A stretch of DNA of 64,000 nt from Bacteroidales bacterium UBA5833 (GTDB taxonomy: Bacteria > Bacteroidota > Bacteroidia > Bacteroidales > Lentimicrobiaceae), in the NCBI GenBank assembly GCA_002433025.1, contig DJGZ01000044.1, forward strand, positions 10,883-74,882, in the 5' to 3' direction. The notes under the pieces were generated by a model that did not search any database, was not told the DNA's origin, and was given only the letters and a program-made list of their open reading frames with translations. Numbering within the stretch: position 1 is the stretch's first letter; the number at the start of each line of letters is the position of its first letter. Both the position numbers and the translations under genes were made by a program. Below, one piece after another: positions 1-9,543 of this stretch.

Positions 1-2316
1 CAGGAAAAAGTATCCCCATTTCACGTCTGCATGATAGGCAAAATGACCGAACCACCTGTCAATCACAAAATACGACAATGGCAAGGCAAACATTATGCTG
101 ATGCCTACAAGTTTGATGTAACCTGAAGTCAGCAGCATTACAAGGTCTGATGTTGAAGCCCCGAGCACTTTCCTGATTCCGATCTCATTTATTTTCTGGG
201 TAGCCATGAACGATACCAGTCCGAAAAGTCCGATGGCAGCAATCAGGATGGTCAGCACTGCCAGAACAGCTGTAACCTGGCTCAGGTATTCCTCTTCGTT
301 ATACAACTTATTAAGCTCATTGCTCAGAAATGTATAGCTGAATGGGCGGCCGGGTGCATACAATTCCCACATTTTTCCGATACTCTCAAGCGCTTCCCGG
401 TTTTGTCCCTTTGCCGCACGCACTGCAATGAAATTCGTAAAGGCAGCAACCTCCCATGGCTCTTCCTTTAAGTTAAGCACCAGGGGGCCGGCTTTGGAAT
501 GAAGTGAACTGGCGTTGAAGTCGCGGAAAACGCCTGTTACCTTTTCATTGCCGACGCGGCTGTGAAAGCGTTTGCCCAGGGCGTCTTCATTCGATTTCCA
601 TCCAAGGTGCTTTACCATGGCCTCATTGATCAGTATGGCTTCCATCGGGTCGGTTTTACTTCCCTTAATGTAGTCTCTGCCGGCTACCAGTTCTATGTCA
701 AATACTTTGCAGAAATCATCGCGGACGACCAATGCAGGGTAAAACTGCCATTTGTCCTGTGGATAACCTTCTGGTCTGAATTCGTGGTTGTTATGGTCTG
801 TTCCGATTATGTAATCTACGGCTGTCACCCCTTCTATCCCTGGTCTGGAAGAGAGTTCATCGCGGAATGTCTCGTACTTGCCTGCCACGGGTGAACGCAT
901 TACCGGAACCATTATGATGTTATCTTTTCTGAATCCCAGTTCTGCTTCCCTCAGGTAGGAAATCTGATCGAAGGCCATCATGCTTGAAGTTATCAGCGTA
1001 ATTGAAAGTGTAAACTGAGTTACCACAAGGGCTTTGCGGGCGAATCCGCTGCTGTTTCGGGTTGAACGTCCTTTAAGTACCTGAAGGGTTTTGAAGCCGG
1101 ATTGAAAAATGGCCGGGTATAAACCTGAAAGGAATCCGGTACAAAGCCATAATAAAAATACCTTCGGGAGGAAGCCGGCGGTGTAAATCACTGATGAACT
1201 GATCTCTTTTCCTGCAAAGCGGTTGAAAAACGGCAGGATAACCTCAATTACAGCCAAAGACAAAACAAGCGCGATAAAGGTCAGCAAAAGGGATTCGCCC
1301 AGGTGCTGAAAGATCAGTTGTTGTCTCGAAGCCCCGGCTACCTTACGGATGGCTGTCTCGCGCGAACGCCGGATGGCAAAAGCGGTTGAAAGGTTTATGT
1401 AATTGATTACCGCAATGATCAGGATAAATGCTGCAACAATCACCAGTATCCTAACATAGCTGATTTTTCCGTTTGGCTCAATCTCGTAATCCAGATCCGA
1501 GCGCAAATGGATATCTGTCAGCGGCTGTAAACCCAGGGTGATATGATCTTTTTCTGCATCATAGAAATATTTCTTTGTGAAAGCAGGCAATTGTGCCGCG
1601 AGCTGGGGCGCATTGTTTCTGTCATGCAGTTTCAGGTAAGTCCAGAATGGATTGTAAACCCATGTTTCGGGCATTTTGCCGCCCCAAAGCACCCTCAGGG
1701 TCGACATGGATGCCAGAAAGTCATAACTGAAATGAGATTGCGGAGGGGTATCAGCAATAACTCCTGTTATCGTTATATTTATACGTCCCTCAAACTTTAT
1801 TGTTTTACCAACCGGATCTTCATTGCCGAAATACCTTTCAGCAGCTGAGCTTGTTATTAGTGTGGTGAAAGGCTTGCCGAGGGCATCCTGAGGATTGCCC
1901 CTGATAAACTTCAGATCAAATACATTGTTGAATGTGGAGTCGACAAAAAAGAACCGCTTTTCCCTGAAGCCGGTATTTTCATATTCGATGTAGTATTCTG
2001 TTGACCAGTCATTGTATATCCGGGTCATACCGGCGATCAGGTGGGGATATTCCAGAAGAATTGCAGGGCCCAGCGGTGCAGGACAGCTTACCGACCGTTC
2101 AGCAACCCCTTCAAAATCGGAAGTACTCAGCACCCTGACGATATCATCCGAATTTACGTGGTATCTGTCATAGGCCATTTCATCACTGACATAAAGCATT
2201 ATAATGATAAATCCGGCGAAACCGATCGTCAGTCCGGTAATGTTTACAATGGCATGCACCCTGAGCCGGGCAATATTCCTCAAAGCAGATTTAAGATAGT
2301 TTAACAGCAGCGACAT
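1..2316 (-). CDS. ABC transporter permease, FtsX/MacB type (3' end cut by window edge)
   Basis: Reading leftward from an ATG at 2316, the frame stays open to the first base of the window (772 codons), so only the C-terminus is missing. The protein starts with a short cytoplasmic segment and a membrane helix (GLTIGFAGFIIIML), followed by a large extracytoplasmic MacB-like domain. The four-helix FtsX core appears twice; near the end is the family signature IGIRKVLGAS followed by two more helices. This is the roughly 800-residue double-FtsX architecture common in Bacteroidota, where the permease works with a LolD/MacB-type ATPase to export or extract substrates across the envelope. The ATPase partner is not visible, because the gene runs out of the window. 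No Shine-Dalgarno precedes the start. A second member of the family lies at 24904-27312. The substrate cannot be told. Confidence 0.88.
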   Translation of the reverse strand, partial: MSLLLNYLKSALRNIARLRVHAIVNITGLTIGFAGFIIIMLYVSDEMAYDRYHVNSDDIVRVLSTSDFEGVAERSVSCPAPLGPAILLEYPHLIAGMTRIYNDWSTEYYIEYENTGFREKRFFFVDSTFNNVFDLKFIRGNPQDALGKPFTTLITSSAAERYFGNEDPVGKTIKFEGRINITITGVIADTPPQSHFSYDFLASMSTLRVLWGGKMPETWVYNPFWTYLKLHDRNNAPQLAAQLPAFTKKYFYDAEKDHITLGLQPLTDIHLRSDLDYEIEPNGKISYVRILVIVAAFILIIAVINYINLSTAFAIRRSRETAIRKVAGASRQQLIFQHLGESLLLTFIALVLSLAVIEVILPFFNRFAGKEISSSVIYTAGFLPKVFLLWLCTGFLSGLYPAIFQSGFKTLQVLKGRSTRNSSGFARKALVVTQFTLSITLITSSMMAFDQISYLREAELGFRKDNIIMVPVMRSPVAGKYETFRDELSSRPGIEGVTAVDYIIGTDHNNHEFRPEGYPQDKWQFYPALVVRDDFCKVFDIELVAGRDYIKGSKTDPMEAILINEAMVKHLGWKSNEDALGKRFHSRVGNEKVTGVFRDFNASSLHSKAGPLVLNLKEEPWEVAAFTNFIAVRAAKGQNREALESIGKMWELYAPGRPFSYTFLSNELNKLYNEEEYLSQVTAVLAVLTILIAAIGLFGLVSFMATQKINEIGIRKVLGASTSDLVMLLTSGYIKLVGISIMFALPLSYFVIDRWFGHFAYHADVKWGYFFL

Positions 2317-2598
2317 GGTACAGGAATATATATGGCACCTGTTGATTTTCATGAATCATGCCACAAAATGTAAATTACATAAAATCAGGGTTATATCAAT
2401 AATTTGTTTTCTGAATATTCTGAATATGTTCGCTTTCGCCAATACCGGTGTTCGCTCGCGGACAGTAATAACTGCTAATGTGGCAGGATATTGAATACTG
2501 CATGATTTTTGGTACATTCACATTAAATATGATCCGGCTGAAAATATGAATCGTTGATTTCGATTGAATTTTACAAAACGGATTAAATAGCCTGAAAG

Positions 2599-4830
2599 AT
2601 GAATTACAGGGAAATAGAAGAATGGTACAACAGTGTCTGCAAATTGCTCGGACGGCAAAGGGTGCTTGATGCCCTGGATAAAATTGCTGTGGTCGCCACG
2701 CAAAAGGGCAATACAGGTCATCTTGCAAGAATGGATGAACTGCGGTTCACCTATGGCAATATGTTGAGTTATACTGTAAAAGGGGTAGCTGATCCGCAAA
2801 GAGAGCTGATATATAACCGCTTGCTGGTTTCGGTTTATGAACTGGCCGACGATTTGAGGATGGATCTGACCTCAAGGACTTCGTTGAGGACTATTGGCAT
2901 GAAGCATGAACTGGAGCGTGAAATGCGACGTTCGAGCGAAGATATGGCTGAGAGCCTGCTGGGGCTTTCTTTCGATCATGAACTGGAAGAGATGTTACGG
3001 AGTACCGTGCTGTTTAATGATGAGACCGAAAGCGAAACTGCCGTTCAGCACCGGAAAGCCATTATCAGGGTATTTCAGTTGCTCTGGCTTACCCACAAAC
3101 TGACTGAGGATGATGCAGCACAGGTATTAAAGATATTTGACAGTACATCCATTCCGTGGTATGAAAAATCGATGTTGGTAAGTGCCCTGACCCTCGGTAT
3201 GCTGCGTTGTTTTGATTGCCGTAAACTTGAGCTGCTTATCCGGCTTTACGATGAGGCAGATCACAGAATTTCACAGCGGGCCCTTGTCGGATTAATTGTT
3301 GCTGTAAGCATATATAACAACCGTATTCTTCTGTATCCTGCCATTATGGAGCGGCTTTTTCTGCTCCGGGGCAATGAGCGCTTTGCCGCTGAGGCTGAAT
3401 CGGTGATGATACAACTGATACGCTCGAAGGATACGGAAAAAATCACCAGGAAATTCCGGGAAGAGATTATCCCTGATGTTATCAGATTTAATGAGGATCT
3501 CAGCGAAAAACTAAACCTGGATAAACTGATGTCGCCCGAGGAGTTTCAGGATAAAAACCCGGACTGGGAAAAGTATTTCGACAACCAGCCCGGGCTTGTG
3601 CGGAAACTGGAAGAAATGACCAATATGCAGATGGAGGGTGCCGATGTTTTCCTTGGCGCATTTGCGATGCTTAAATCTTTCCCATTCTTCTCGGAGCTTC
3701 CCAACTGGTTTATGCCTTTTTACAAGGATCATTATGCTGTGGTGAACGCGCTGAAAGGAGAAGAGGAGTCATTCAAAAATATCCTGGCCGAAGGCATCGA
3801 AAGATCTGTTTTTATATGCAACTCGGATAAGTTTTCATTTATCCTGAATATCGCAAATATGCCTGATGCTCAGAAGGGTTTGATCGGGCAGATGTTTTCG
3901 GCGGAAGCCGAACAATATGAAGAATTGCTGAGTGAAGAAGTAAATGATCCTTCACTTCGCAGTAAACGTGTTGTGATTCAGTATATTCAGGATCTTTACC
4001 GTTTTTTCAGGCTCCATCCGCTCAGGAACGAGATAGGCGATATCTTTTCCCTTCCGCTTGAATTTCATCTTACTTCGGTTTTTAATCTCCTGGTTGATGA
4101 TACTGCCAGACTAAAGGCCGTTGCATCGTTTTATTTTGACAATGATCATTATGATGAGGCACTCAGGATTTACCAGCTGCTTGAGATGAAGGGCGAAAGC
4201 TATGCTGAATTATTCGAGAAATCGGGTTATTGCTGTCAGCAGAAGGGAAACTATCAGGATGCCATTGTTTGTTACCGCAAGGCCGATCTTTTTGATACAA
4301 ACCGTATCTGGTTGCTGGGAAAAATCGCGCAATGTCACCTGAAACTGACTGACACTCGGGCTGCTCTTGAAACCTATCTGGAACTCGACAGCCTCGAAAC
4401 TGATAATCTTAATACGGCGGCAGCTATAGGAACCTGCTACCTCAACCTGAATGAACCTGCAAAGGCACTTGATTACTTCTACCGGATCGAATTCGCCGAT
4501 CAGGGTTCGGCACGCGCCATGCGCCCGGTGGCCTGGTGTCTGCTGGTGCTGGGCAGGACTTATGAAGCGGCTCCCTATTATCAGCAGTTGCTGGCCCTTG
4601 AACCGAATGCCTATGATTACATAAATGCGGGACATCTGGCTTTTTGCAGGGGCGACAAGCAACAAGCCGCTGAATATTATATCAGCAGCATCAGAAAGCG
4701 TGACGGCGATCTCCGCTCTTTCCTGAAAGGGTTTAATGCGGACAGGAATGTACTAATCCGGAATGGGGTAGATAAGGATGAACTACCATTAATGATGGAT
4801 TACATACGTTTCAGGGCAGGATCAGAATAA
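2599..4830 (+). CDS. Tetratricopeptide repeat protein
   Basis: 743 residues with no signal peptide or membrane helix, so probably cytoplasmic. The first two thirds are mostly helical and match no domain I recognise. From about residue 505 to 705 there is a run of TPR-like helical hairpins with the usual spacing of small and aromatic residues (DEALRIYQLLE, QDAIVCYRKAD, AKALDYFYRIE, EAAPYYQQLLALEP, QAAEYYISSIRKR). TPR arrays bind other proteins, so a scaffold role is likely, but no partner can be named. The gene stands alone: the upstream permease runs the other way, and the GH3 gene converges on its 3' end with 60 bp between them. ATG at 2599 is the first in-frame start and the sequence is protein-like from there. 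Confidence 0.85.
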   Translation: MNYREIEEWYNSVCKLLGRQRVLDALDKIAVVATQKGNTGHLARMDELRFTYGNMLSYTVKGVADPQRELIYNRLLVSVYELADDLRMDLTSRTSLRTIGMKHELEREMRRSSEDMAESLLGLSFDHELEEMLRSTVLFNDETESETAVQHRKAIIRVFQLLWLTHKLTEDDAAQVLKIFDSTSIPWYEKSMLVSALTLGMLRCFDCRKLELLIRLYDEADHRISQRALVGLIVAVSIYNNRILLYPAIMERLFLLRGNERFAAEAESVMIQLIRSKDTEKITRKFREEIIPDVIRFNEDLSEKLNLDKLMSPEEFQDKNPDWEKYFDNQPGLVRKLEEMTNMQMEGADVFLGAFAMLKSFPFFSELPNWFMPFYKDHYAVVNALKGEEESFKNILAEGIERSVFICNSDKFSFILNIANMPDAQKGLIGQMFSAEAEQYEELLSEEVNDPSLRSKRVVIQYIQDLYRFFRLHPLRNEIGDIFSLPLEFHLTSVFNLLVDDTARLKAVASFYFDNDHYDEALRIYQLLEMKGESYAELFEKSGYCCQQKGNYQDAIVCYRKADLFDTNRIWLLGKIAQCHLKLTDTRAALETYLELDSLETDNLNTAAAIGTCYLNLNEPAKALDYFYRIEFADQGSARAMRPVAWCLLVLGRTYEAAPYYQQLLALEPNAYDYINAGHLAFCRGDKQQAAEYYISSIRKRDGDLRSFLKGFNADRNVLIRNGVDKDELPLMMDYIRFRAGSE

Positions 4831-4890
4831 TCTGTTTCCTCTTGCTTCCCTGATCAGCCGGTAAATCAGGCGAATGTCTTTAATAGCCGT

Positions 4891-7548
4891 TTATTCTATG
4901 CTGAGTACTTCCTTTAACCTGATATCCTTTGAGGATGCCCCTATCATTATGTTGAAATCTCCGGGTTCGATCACAGGTTTCAAATTGTTATCAAGCATCT
5001 GAAGCATTTCAGGGGTGATGGTAAATTCGACCTGCCGCGATTCTCCCCGGGCAAGGTGAAGGCGGTTGAGCCCTTTCAGCTCCATTACAGGTCTTGCAAC
5101 GGAGGCGAGTTTGTCGCGGATATAAAGCTGTACCACCTCATCGCCGGCGACAGTCCCGGTATTTGTAAGGGTAAATGTTGCGCGGAAATGATATTTTTCA
5201 GTCAGGGGAGCGATTACAAGGTTTTTATATGAAAACTGCGTAAAACTTAGCCCAAATCCGAAGGGGAAAAGCGGCTGACCGGTCAGGTTAAGGTAATCGT
5301 CGCCCCGGCCGGTTGGCTTGTGATTATATACCAGTGGCAACTGACCCTCGTGTAGCGGGAATGTGATGGGTAATCTTCCTGCAGGATTGTATTTCCCAAA
5401 CAATACTTCCGCAACTGCAATTCCTCCTGCTTCTCCAGGATACCAGGCATAAATGACTGCGCCGGCATTATCAACCCAGTGCTGCATAGTGATTGCGCTG
5501 CCACCCGTAAGAACAACCACAATGGGTTTCCCGGTTTCTGCCAGCCGGAGTATAAGTTCTTCCTGATTCCCGGGCAGACTCAGTATTGCCCGGTCACGGA
5601 ATTCTCCTTCCTCAATGCCGGCTGAAAAAACAACAACGTCACTATGTTTTGCAAGATCGACAGCTTCCTGCATTTGCCTGACAGTGTGGTCGGGAATGCC
5701 GTATGTCCATACCAGCCTGAACCAGACATTGCCAACAGGTTCAGCATACTCGATGCGGATATCGTATTCCTTTCCTTCAATAAAGTCAAAATCTGCCAAA
5801 GTTGTGGTTCTGCCTCTGTATATGCTTTTGTCAATCAGCTGTTTGTTATCAATAAAAATCCGGTAACCATCATTGCCATCGATACCTATTTTAATGTTTC
5901 CGTTTGCCGGTCCCCTGATTTTCCCTTCCCAGATGACGGCATAAAATCCGTTGTCGGGCAAAGCGGGATCCGGCGGAGAAAGTGTCCACCTGAAGTTTAT
6001 TTCTTTGTCAATCCTGGTGAAAAGTGGCTCCCCCGAAAAGTCAATACCGGCAAAATAATGGCCGGTGAGCCCCTCCTTCATCTTCCCGCCATATTTTGTC
6101 GAAAGATAGCCGGCCGGAATGGTATTATATTGCTCCAATTCCCTTTCGCTTCCCCGTGCATACTGAACCAAGGTACCTGCAGGGGCGATTTGCCTGATTC
6201 CTTCCAATATGGAGATTTTGTTATTTCCTGGCCCGCTGTAACCTCCGGTCCGGGCTTCAACGGCGTCGGGCCCGATTACTGCAATCTTTTTTATGCCTTC
6301 TCCGAGCGGGAGGAGTTGTTGCCGGTTTTTTAGCAGGACCATCGATTTTCTGGCTGCTTCTATCGATATCTCCCTGTGTTCGGGTGCGCCGTTTATTTTG
6401 CCGGCTTCAGCAGGGTCGGCATAAGGGTGGTCGAAGAGCCCGAGCTCAAATTTGGCGCGAAGTACCCTGACTACCGCGCTGTCGATTACCGCTGCTTCTA
6501 TCTTCCCTGATCGGAAAGCCTCAATAAAAAGCGGATAATGTTCGAATGCAGTCTGAAAGATCACATCCAAACCGCTGCTTATTGATTTTTCAGCTGACTC
6601 CCGGTAATCTGCGGTCGTAAAATGCAATACATTGGCTCCTCCGGTGGCCCCGGCGTCAGAAATTACAAATCCCCGGAAGCCCCACTCCTTTTTCAGCAGG
6701 GTGTTGAGCAGCCAGTTGTTGGCGGTGCATGGACTGCCATCCAGGGAATTGTAAGCGGTCATAACGGATCTTGCACCGGCCTTTTTTAAAGCGGCTTCAA
6801 ATGGCGGCAGTTCAATTTCCCGCAGATACCGTTCATTGTAATGGACCGGATAACTGTCGCGTCCCCCTTCCCCGTAATTGGAAATAAAATGTTTGGGTGT
6901 GGCGATGATGTTGCGCTTTTCAAATTCCGAGATAAAGGCAATTCCCAAAAGTGATGATAAAAAGGGATCTTCACCGTAAGTTTCTTCAACCCTGCCCCAG
7001 CGCACATCTCCTGCAATATTTATAACAGGCGAAAGCACCTGCCTGATTCCCCGGCTCCTGGTTTCATCCGCAATACAGGCTGCAACGCGGTGCATCAGGG
7101 AGGTGTCGAAACTTGCAGCCAGCCCGATGGATTGCGGAAAAACCGTTGCCCCGGGCCGGACAAGACCATGAAGGGCTTCATCAAACGGGATAATCGGGAT
7201 GCCCAGACGGGTGTTTTCAACAAAGTGCCTCTGTGCTTTATTGATCAGCCCGGCCATTTCAGAAGCCATTTCACCGCCTGCTGTCTCAATCATATGACCG
7301 GCAGTGTTGGCGGCATCCCTGGAAACCCCTCCTTCGAATCCGAACGCCCCGTCCTTATACCTGCTTTTGTCAGGATTCCAGTCTTCGACGAGCATAAAGA
7401 GCTGCCAGAATTTCTCTTCAAGCGTCATGTGGCTCAACAGATCGTTTACCCTTAAAGTAACCGGAGCGTCCGGGTCCTTATAAACCTGGCCCGGAGCTTT
7501 CATACTAAACAATGAAAGCAAAATGGCAGCTATGAGAATTCTTGTCAT
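4891..7548 (-). CDS. Glycoside hydrolase family 3 beta-glycosidase with PA14 insert
   Basis: 885 residues starting with a Sec signal peptide (hydrophobic AAILLSLFSM, cleavage near APGQ), so periplasmic or exported. Domain order: GH3 N-terminal barrel to about residue 370, GH3 C-terminal alpha/beta domain split by a PA14 module (about 470-620, containing GLTGHYF and GNDGYRIFID), and a C-terminal fibronectin III-like domain. The nucleophile is the Asp in GFVISDAGA (about residue 298). KHF and the Arg/Glu-rich loop of the substrate pocket are also present. PA14-bearing GH3 enzymes are usually exo-acting beta-glucosidases or xylosidases. It could supply the exo-activity missing from the PUL at 31-39 kb, but it lies 23 kb away and nothing ties them except family logic. 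A TAnnTTTG box lies 34 bp upstream. Confidence 0.93.
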   Translation of the reverse strand: MTRILIAAILLSLFSMKAPGQVYKDPDAPVTLRVNDLLSHMTLEEKFWQLFMLVEDWNPDKSRYKDGAFGFEGGVSRDAANTAGHMIETAGGEMASEMAGLINKAQRHFVENTRLGIPIIPFDEALHGLVRPGATVFPQSIGLAASFDTSLMHRVAACIADETRSRGIRQVLSPVINIAGDVRWGRVEETYGEDPFLSSLLGIAFISEFEKRNIIATPKHFISNYGEGGRDSYPVHYNERYLREIELPPFEAALKKAGARSVMTAYNSLDGSPCTANNWLLNTLLKKEWGFRGFVISDAGATGGANVLHFTTADYRESAEKSISSGLDVIFQTAFEHYPLFIEAFRSGKIEAAVIDSAVVRVLRAKFELGLFDHPYADPAEAGKINGAPEHREISIEAARKSMVLLKNRQQLLPLGEGIKKIAVIGPDAVEARTGGYSGPGNNKISILEGIRQIAPAGTLVQYARGSERELEQYNTIPAGYLSTKYGGKMKEGLTGHYFAGIDFSGEPLFTRIDKEINFRWTLSPPDPALPDNGFYAVIWEGKIRGPANGNIKIGIDGNDGYRIFIDNKQLIDKSIYRGRTTTLADFDFIEGKEYDIRIEYAEPVGNVWFRLVWTYGIPDHTVRQMQEAVDLAKHSDVVVFSAGIEEGEFRDRAILSLPGNQEELILRLAETGKPIVVVLTGGSAITMQHWVDNAGAVIYAWYPGEAGGIAVAEVLFGKYNPAGRLPITFPLHEGQLPLVYNHKPTGRGDDYLNLTGQPLFPFGFGLSFTQFSYKNLVIAPLTEKYHFRATFTLTNTGTVAGDEVVQLYIRDKLASVARPVMELKGLNRLHLARGESRQVEFTITPEMLQMLDNNLKPVIEPGDFNIMIGASSKDIRLKEVLSIE

Positions 7549-7581
7549 CCTTGTGAATTTTCACGAAATCATATTATTAAT

Positions 7582-7589
7582 CAAACATA
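7582..7589 (-). promoter_or_regulatory. Bacteroidota -7 box for the GH3 gene
   Basis: On the minus strand this reads TATGTTTG, an exact TAnnTTTG match, 34 bp before the GH3 start. No clear TTG/TTTG -33 element is visible at 17-23 bp spacing. Confidence 0.45.
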
Positions 7590-7678
7590 CATGAATTATA
7601 GGTTAGTCACGAAAGTTCAGAAATATTTTTAGGCTTTTTTTAGCTGTGCTGTTGCACAACCAAAACCATGAAGGCATT

Positions 7679-7882
7679 TTATTCTCCCGGATTGATCAGG
7701 TGGTTGCCCGGCAGGCCTGAACCATTGATTTTGTAATGATAACCCCGATTTACGGCTTGTTCAGTTTTTGACCGGACGACCTGATATTGAGGTGCCTTTA
7801 AAACGCGCTTACACCAACGACCTTTCATTTTGTTGCTGGTAAAGTATTGACTTTCAATAATTATTTTTAATTTTGTTTTCAT
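7679..7882 (-). CDS. Small basic protein of unknown function
   Basis: 67 codons from ATG at 7882 to TAA, in the 528 bp gap between the divergent GH3 and symporter genes. I do not recognise the protein. It is basic, has no signal peptide or membrane helix, and contains a Trp/Lys/Arg-rich segment (KGRWCKRVLKAP) followed by a Tyr/Gly-containing tail. Codon choice resembles the neighbouring genes (GGT, CGT, CTG, AAA, no runs of rare codons), which favours a real gene over a chance frame. Two hairpins at 7901-7955 sit just upstream and could form its 5' leader. Transcription would run into the GH3 promoter region. If it is not coding, the gap holds only the hairpins and the GH3 promoter. Confidence 0.38.
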   Translation of the reverse strand: MKTKLKIIIESQYFTSNKMKGRWCKRVLKAPQYQVVRSKTEQAVNRGYHYKINGSGLPGNHLINPGE

Positions 7883-7900
7883 AGAATTTGATTTTCAACG

Positions 7901-7955
7901 TCAGGACTCCGGGGGAGCTCCTGATATTTTCAGGGGGCATGTTTCGGTAACATGC
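7901..7955. other. Two adjacent hairpins between divergent genes
   Basis: First hairpin: TCAGGACTCC, loop GGG, then GGAG-C-TCCTGA (10 bp with one bulged C), 7901-7924. Second: GCATGTT, loop TCGGT, AACATGC (7 bp perfect), 7937-7955. Neither is followed by a T run on the plus strand, so terminators are unlikely. They lie about 120 bp before the symporter start and 19 bp before the small leftward gene, so either a structured leader or operator palindromes are possible. Confidence 0.45.
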
Positions 7956-8076
7956 ATTATTTCAATTCTTTATCTCCTGAATAGCAAAGCCTTAAAGGTT
8001 TTTTGGGCGCACCGGCGAAGTGTTTACAGCCGGAGGTGGCTTTCTAACCCTTTTAGCGTATCCTAAAGGAATTGCC

Positions 8077-9543
8077 ATGGCGACAATTGATTTGCTGATT
8101 TTTATCGTGTATATGCTTGGGATGCTGGGTGTGGGATATTATTTCCATATCCGCAACACCGGGGTTGAAGATTATTATGTTGGTGGCCGTGGAATGGGAA
8201 AATGGCACATTGGCCTTTCGGTGGTTGCTACGGATGTAGGTGGTGGTTTTTCTATCGGGCTGGGCGGTCTTGGCTTTTTAATCGGTATTTCCGGATCCTG
8301 GATGCTGTTTACCGGCTTACTGGGCGCCTGGATCAGCGGGATATTTTTAATACCGAGGATTAAAAGATTGTCCGACAAACACCGGTTTTTTACTTTTCCT
8401 GAAGTTTTTCTGCATTTTTTCGGATCCAGGGCTGCGCTCCTTGCAGGTCTGATTTCCGGTATAGGCTATCTGGGATTTACCAGTTCACAGCTTCTGGCAG
8501 GGGCAAAACTTGCATCGGCAGCATTCATCAGCCTAGACCTGACTACTGCACTGGTTGTTATGGGATTTGTTGCAGTGGGCTATACGGTGCTGGGAGGAAT
8601 AAAGGCAGTGATTTACACCGACACCGTTCAGTGGATTTTGTTGATGTCAGGACTTATTTTTTTAGCAATTCCGATGGCCTGGATTGCGGTGGGCGGATGG
8701 GAAAACATTTCAGCTTCGCTACCTCCCGAGTTTTTCTCTTTCACCAATCTTACCTGGCAACAGTTTCTGAACTGGATGGTAACCATACTCCCGATCTGGT
8801 TTGTAGGGATGACGCTCTATCAGCGGATTTATGCCAGCAAGTCAGCAACAGAAGCCAGAAAAGCATGGTACATTGCCGGTTTATTCGAATGGCCTGTCAT
8901 GGCATTTATGGGTGTCGGGCTGGGGCTGCTTTCCAGGGTGGCATTTCAGGATGGGATGTTTGCACCGCTGGGATTTTCACCTGAAGGCCATATGGATGCT
9001 GAAATGGGCTTGCCACTGCTGTTGCGTACCATTATGCCTGCCGGACTCCTTGGATTGATGCTGTCGGCTTATTTCTCCGCCATCCTTTCCACGGCCGACA
9101 GCTGTCTGATGGCATCTTCCTCAAATCTGCTTCACGATCTGATTCAGAAGCTTTTTCCTCATGCCATTAGCCAAAAGTCAGCGATGAAATGGTCGAAACT
9201 GCTGACACTGTTACTGGGAGTCGTTGCAGTTTTCATTGCCCTGAATCTATCGGAAGTATTATCCCTGATGTTATATTCCTATGCTTTCATGGTCAGCGGT
9301 TTGCTGGTTCCCCTGATCGCGGCCGTATTTGCAGGTCAGCGCAGCGAAACAGCTGCAGTACTCTCGATGTTCGCCGGTGGCGGGACCACCCTTGGGCTGA
9401 TCGTTTCAGGTGCTGAGCTCCCGTTCGGACTTGATGCCAATGTATTCGGAATTGCGGCATCATTATTTACTTTCCTGATCTGCATATACATATCCGGATC
9501 TGAAAACAAATTGTTAAAGTATGAAAACACCCACAGAAATTGA
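8077..9543 (+). CDS. Sodium:solute symporter family transporter
   Basis: 488 residues, almost entirely membrane helices, with about 13 predicted spans. It matches the SSS/SSF fold: an N-terminal helix, a YYVGGRGMGKWHIGLSVVAT segment that in this family forms part of the substrate/Na+ site, a GYTVLGGIKAVIYTD stretch typical of helix 5, and a late Ser-rich LSTADSCLMASSSN segment. It is a secondary transporter driven by sodium. I chose the ATG at 8077 over one 57 bp upstream because helix 1 begins right after it and an AAAGGA sequence lies 6-7 bp before it. Its 3' end overlaps the alanine racemase start by 23 bp, so the two are almost certainly co-transcribed. That pairing suggests an amino-acid substrate, but sugars or other solutes cannot be excluded. 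Confidence 0.9.
   Translation: MATIDLLIFIVYMLGMLGVGYYFHIRNTGVEDYYVGGRGMGKWHIGLSVVATDVGGGFSIGLGGLGFLIGISGSWMLFTGLLGAWISGIFLIPRIKRLSDKHRFFTFPEVFLHFFGSRAALLAGLISGIGYLGFTSSQLLAGAKLASAAFISLDLTTALVVMGFVAVGYTVLGGIKAVIYTDTVQWILLMSGLIFLAIPMAWIAVGGWENISASLPPEFFSFTNLTWQQFLNWMVTILPIWFVGMTLYQRIYASKSATEARKAWYIAGLFEWPVMAFMGVGLGLLSRVAFQDGMFAPLGFSPEGHMDAEMGLPLLLRTIMPAGLLGLMLSAYFSAILSTADSCLMASSSNLLHDLIQKLFPHAISQKSAMKWSKLLTLLLGVVAVFIALNLSEVLSLMLYSYAFMVSGLLVPLIAAVFAGQRSETAAVLSMFAGGGTTLGLIVSGAELPFGLDANVFGIAASLFTFLICIYISGSENKLLKYENTHRN

Noticed and set aside
4210..4665. 151-codon leftward frame inside the TPR gene, and many similar antisense frames in other genes
   Set aside because: Antisense shadows of well-supported genes, with no recognisable domain and no own promoter.
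8020..8076. Upstream start for the symporter, adding 19 residues
   Set aside because: The added residues do not extend helix 1, and the downstream ATG has a purine-rich sequence at proper spacing.
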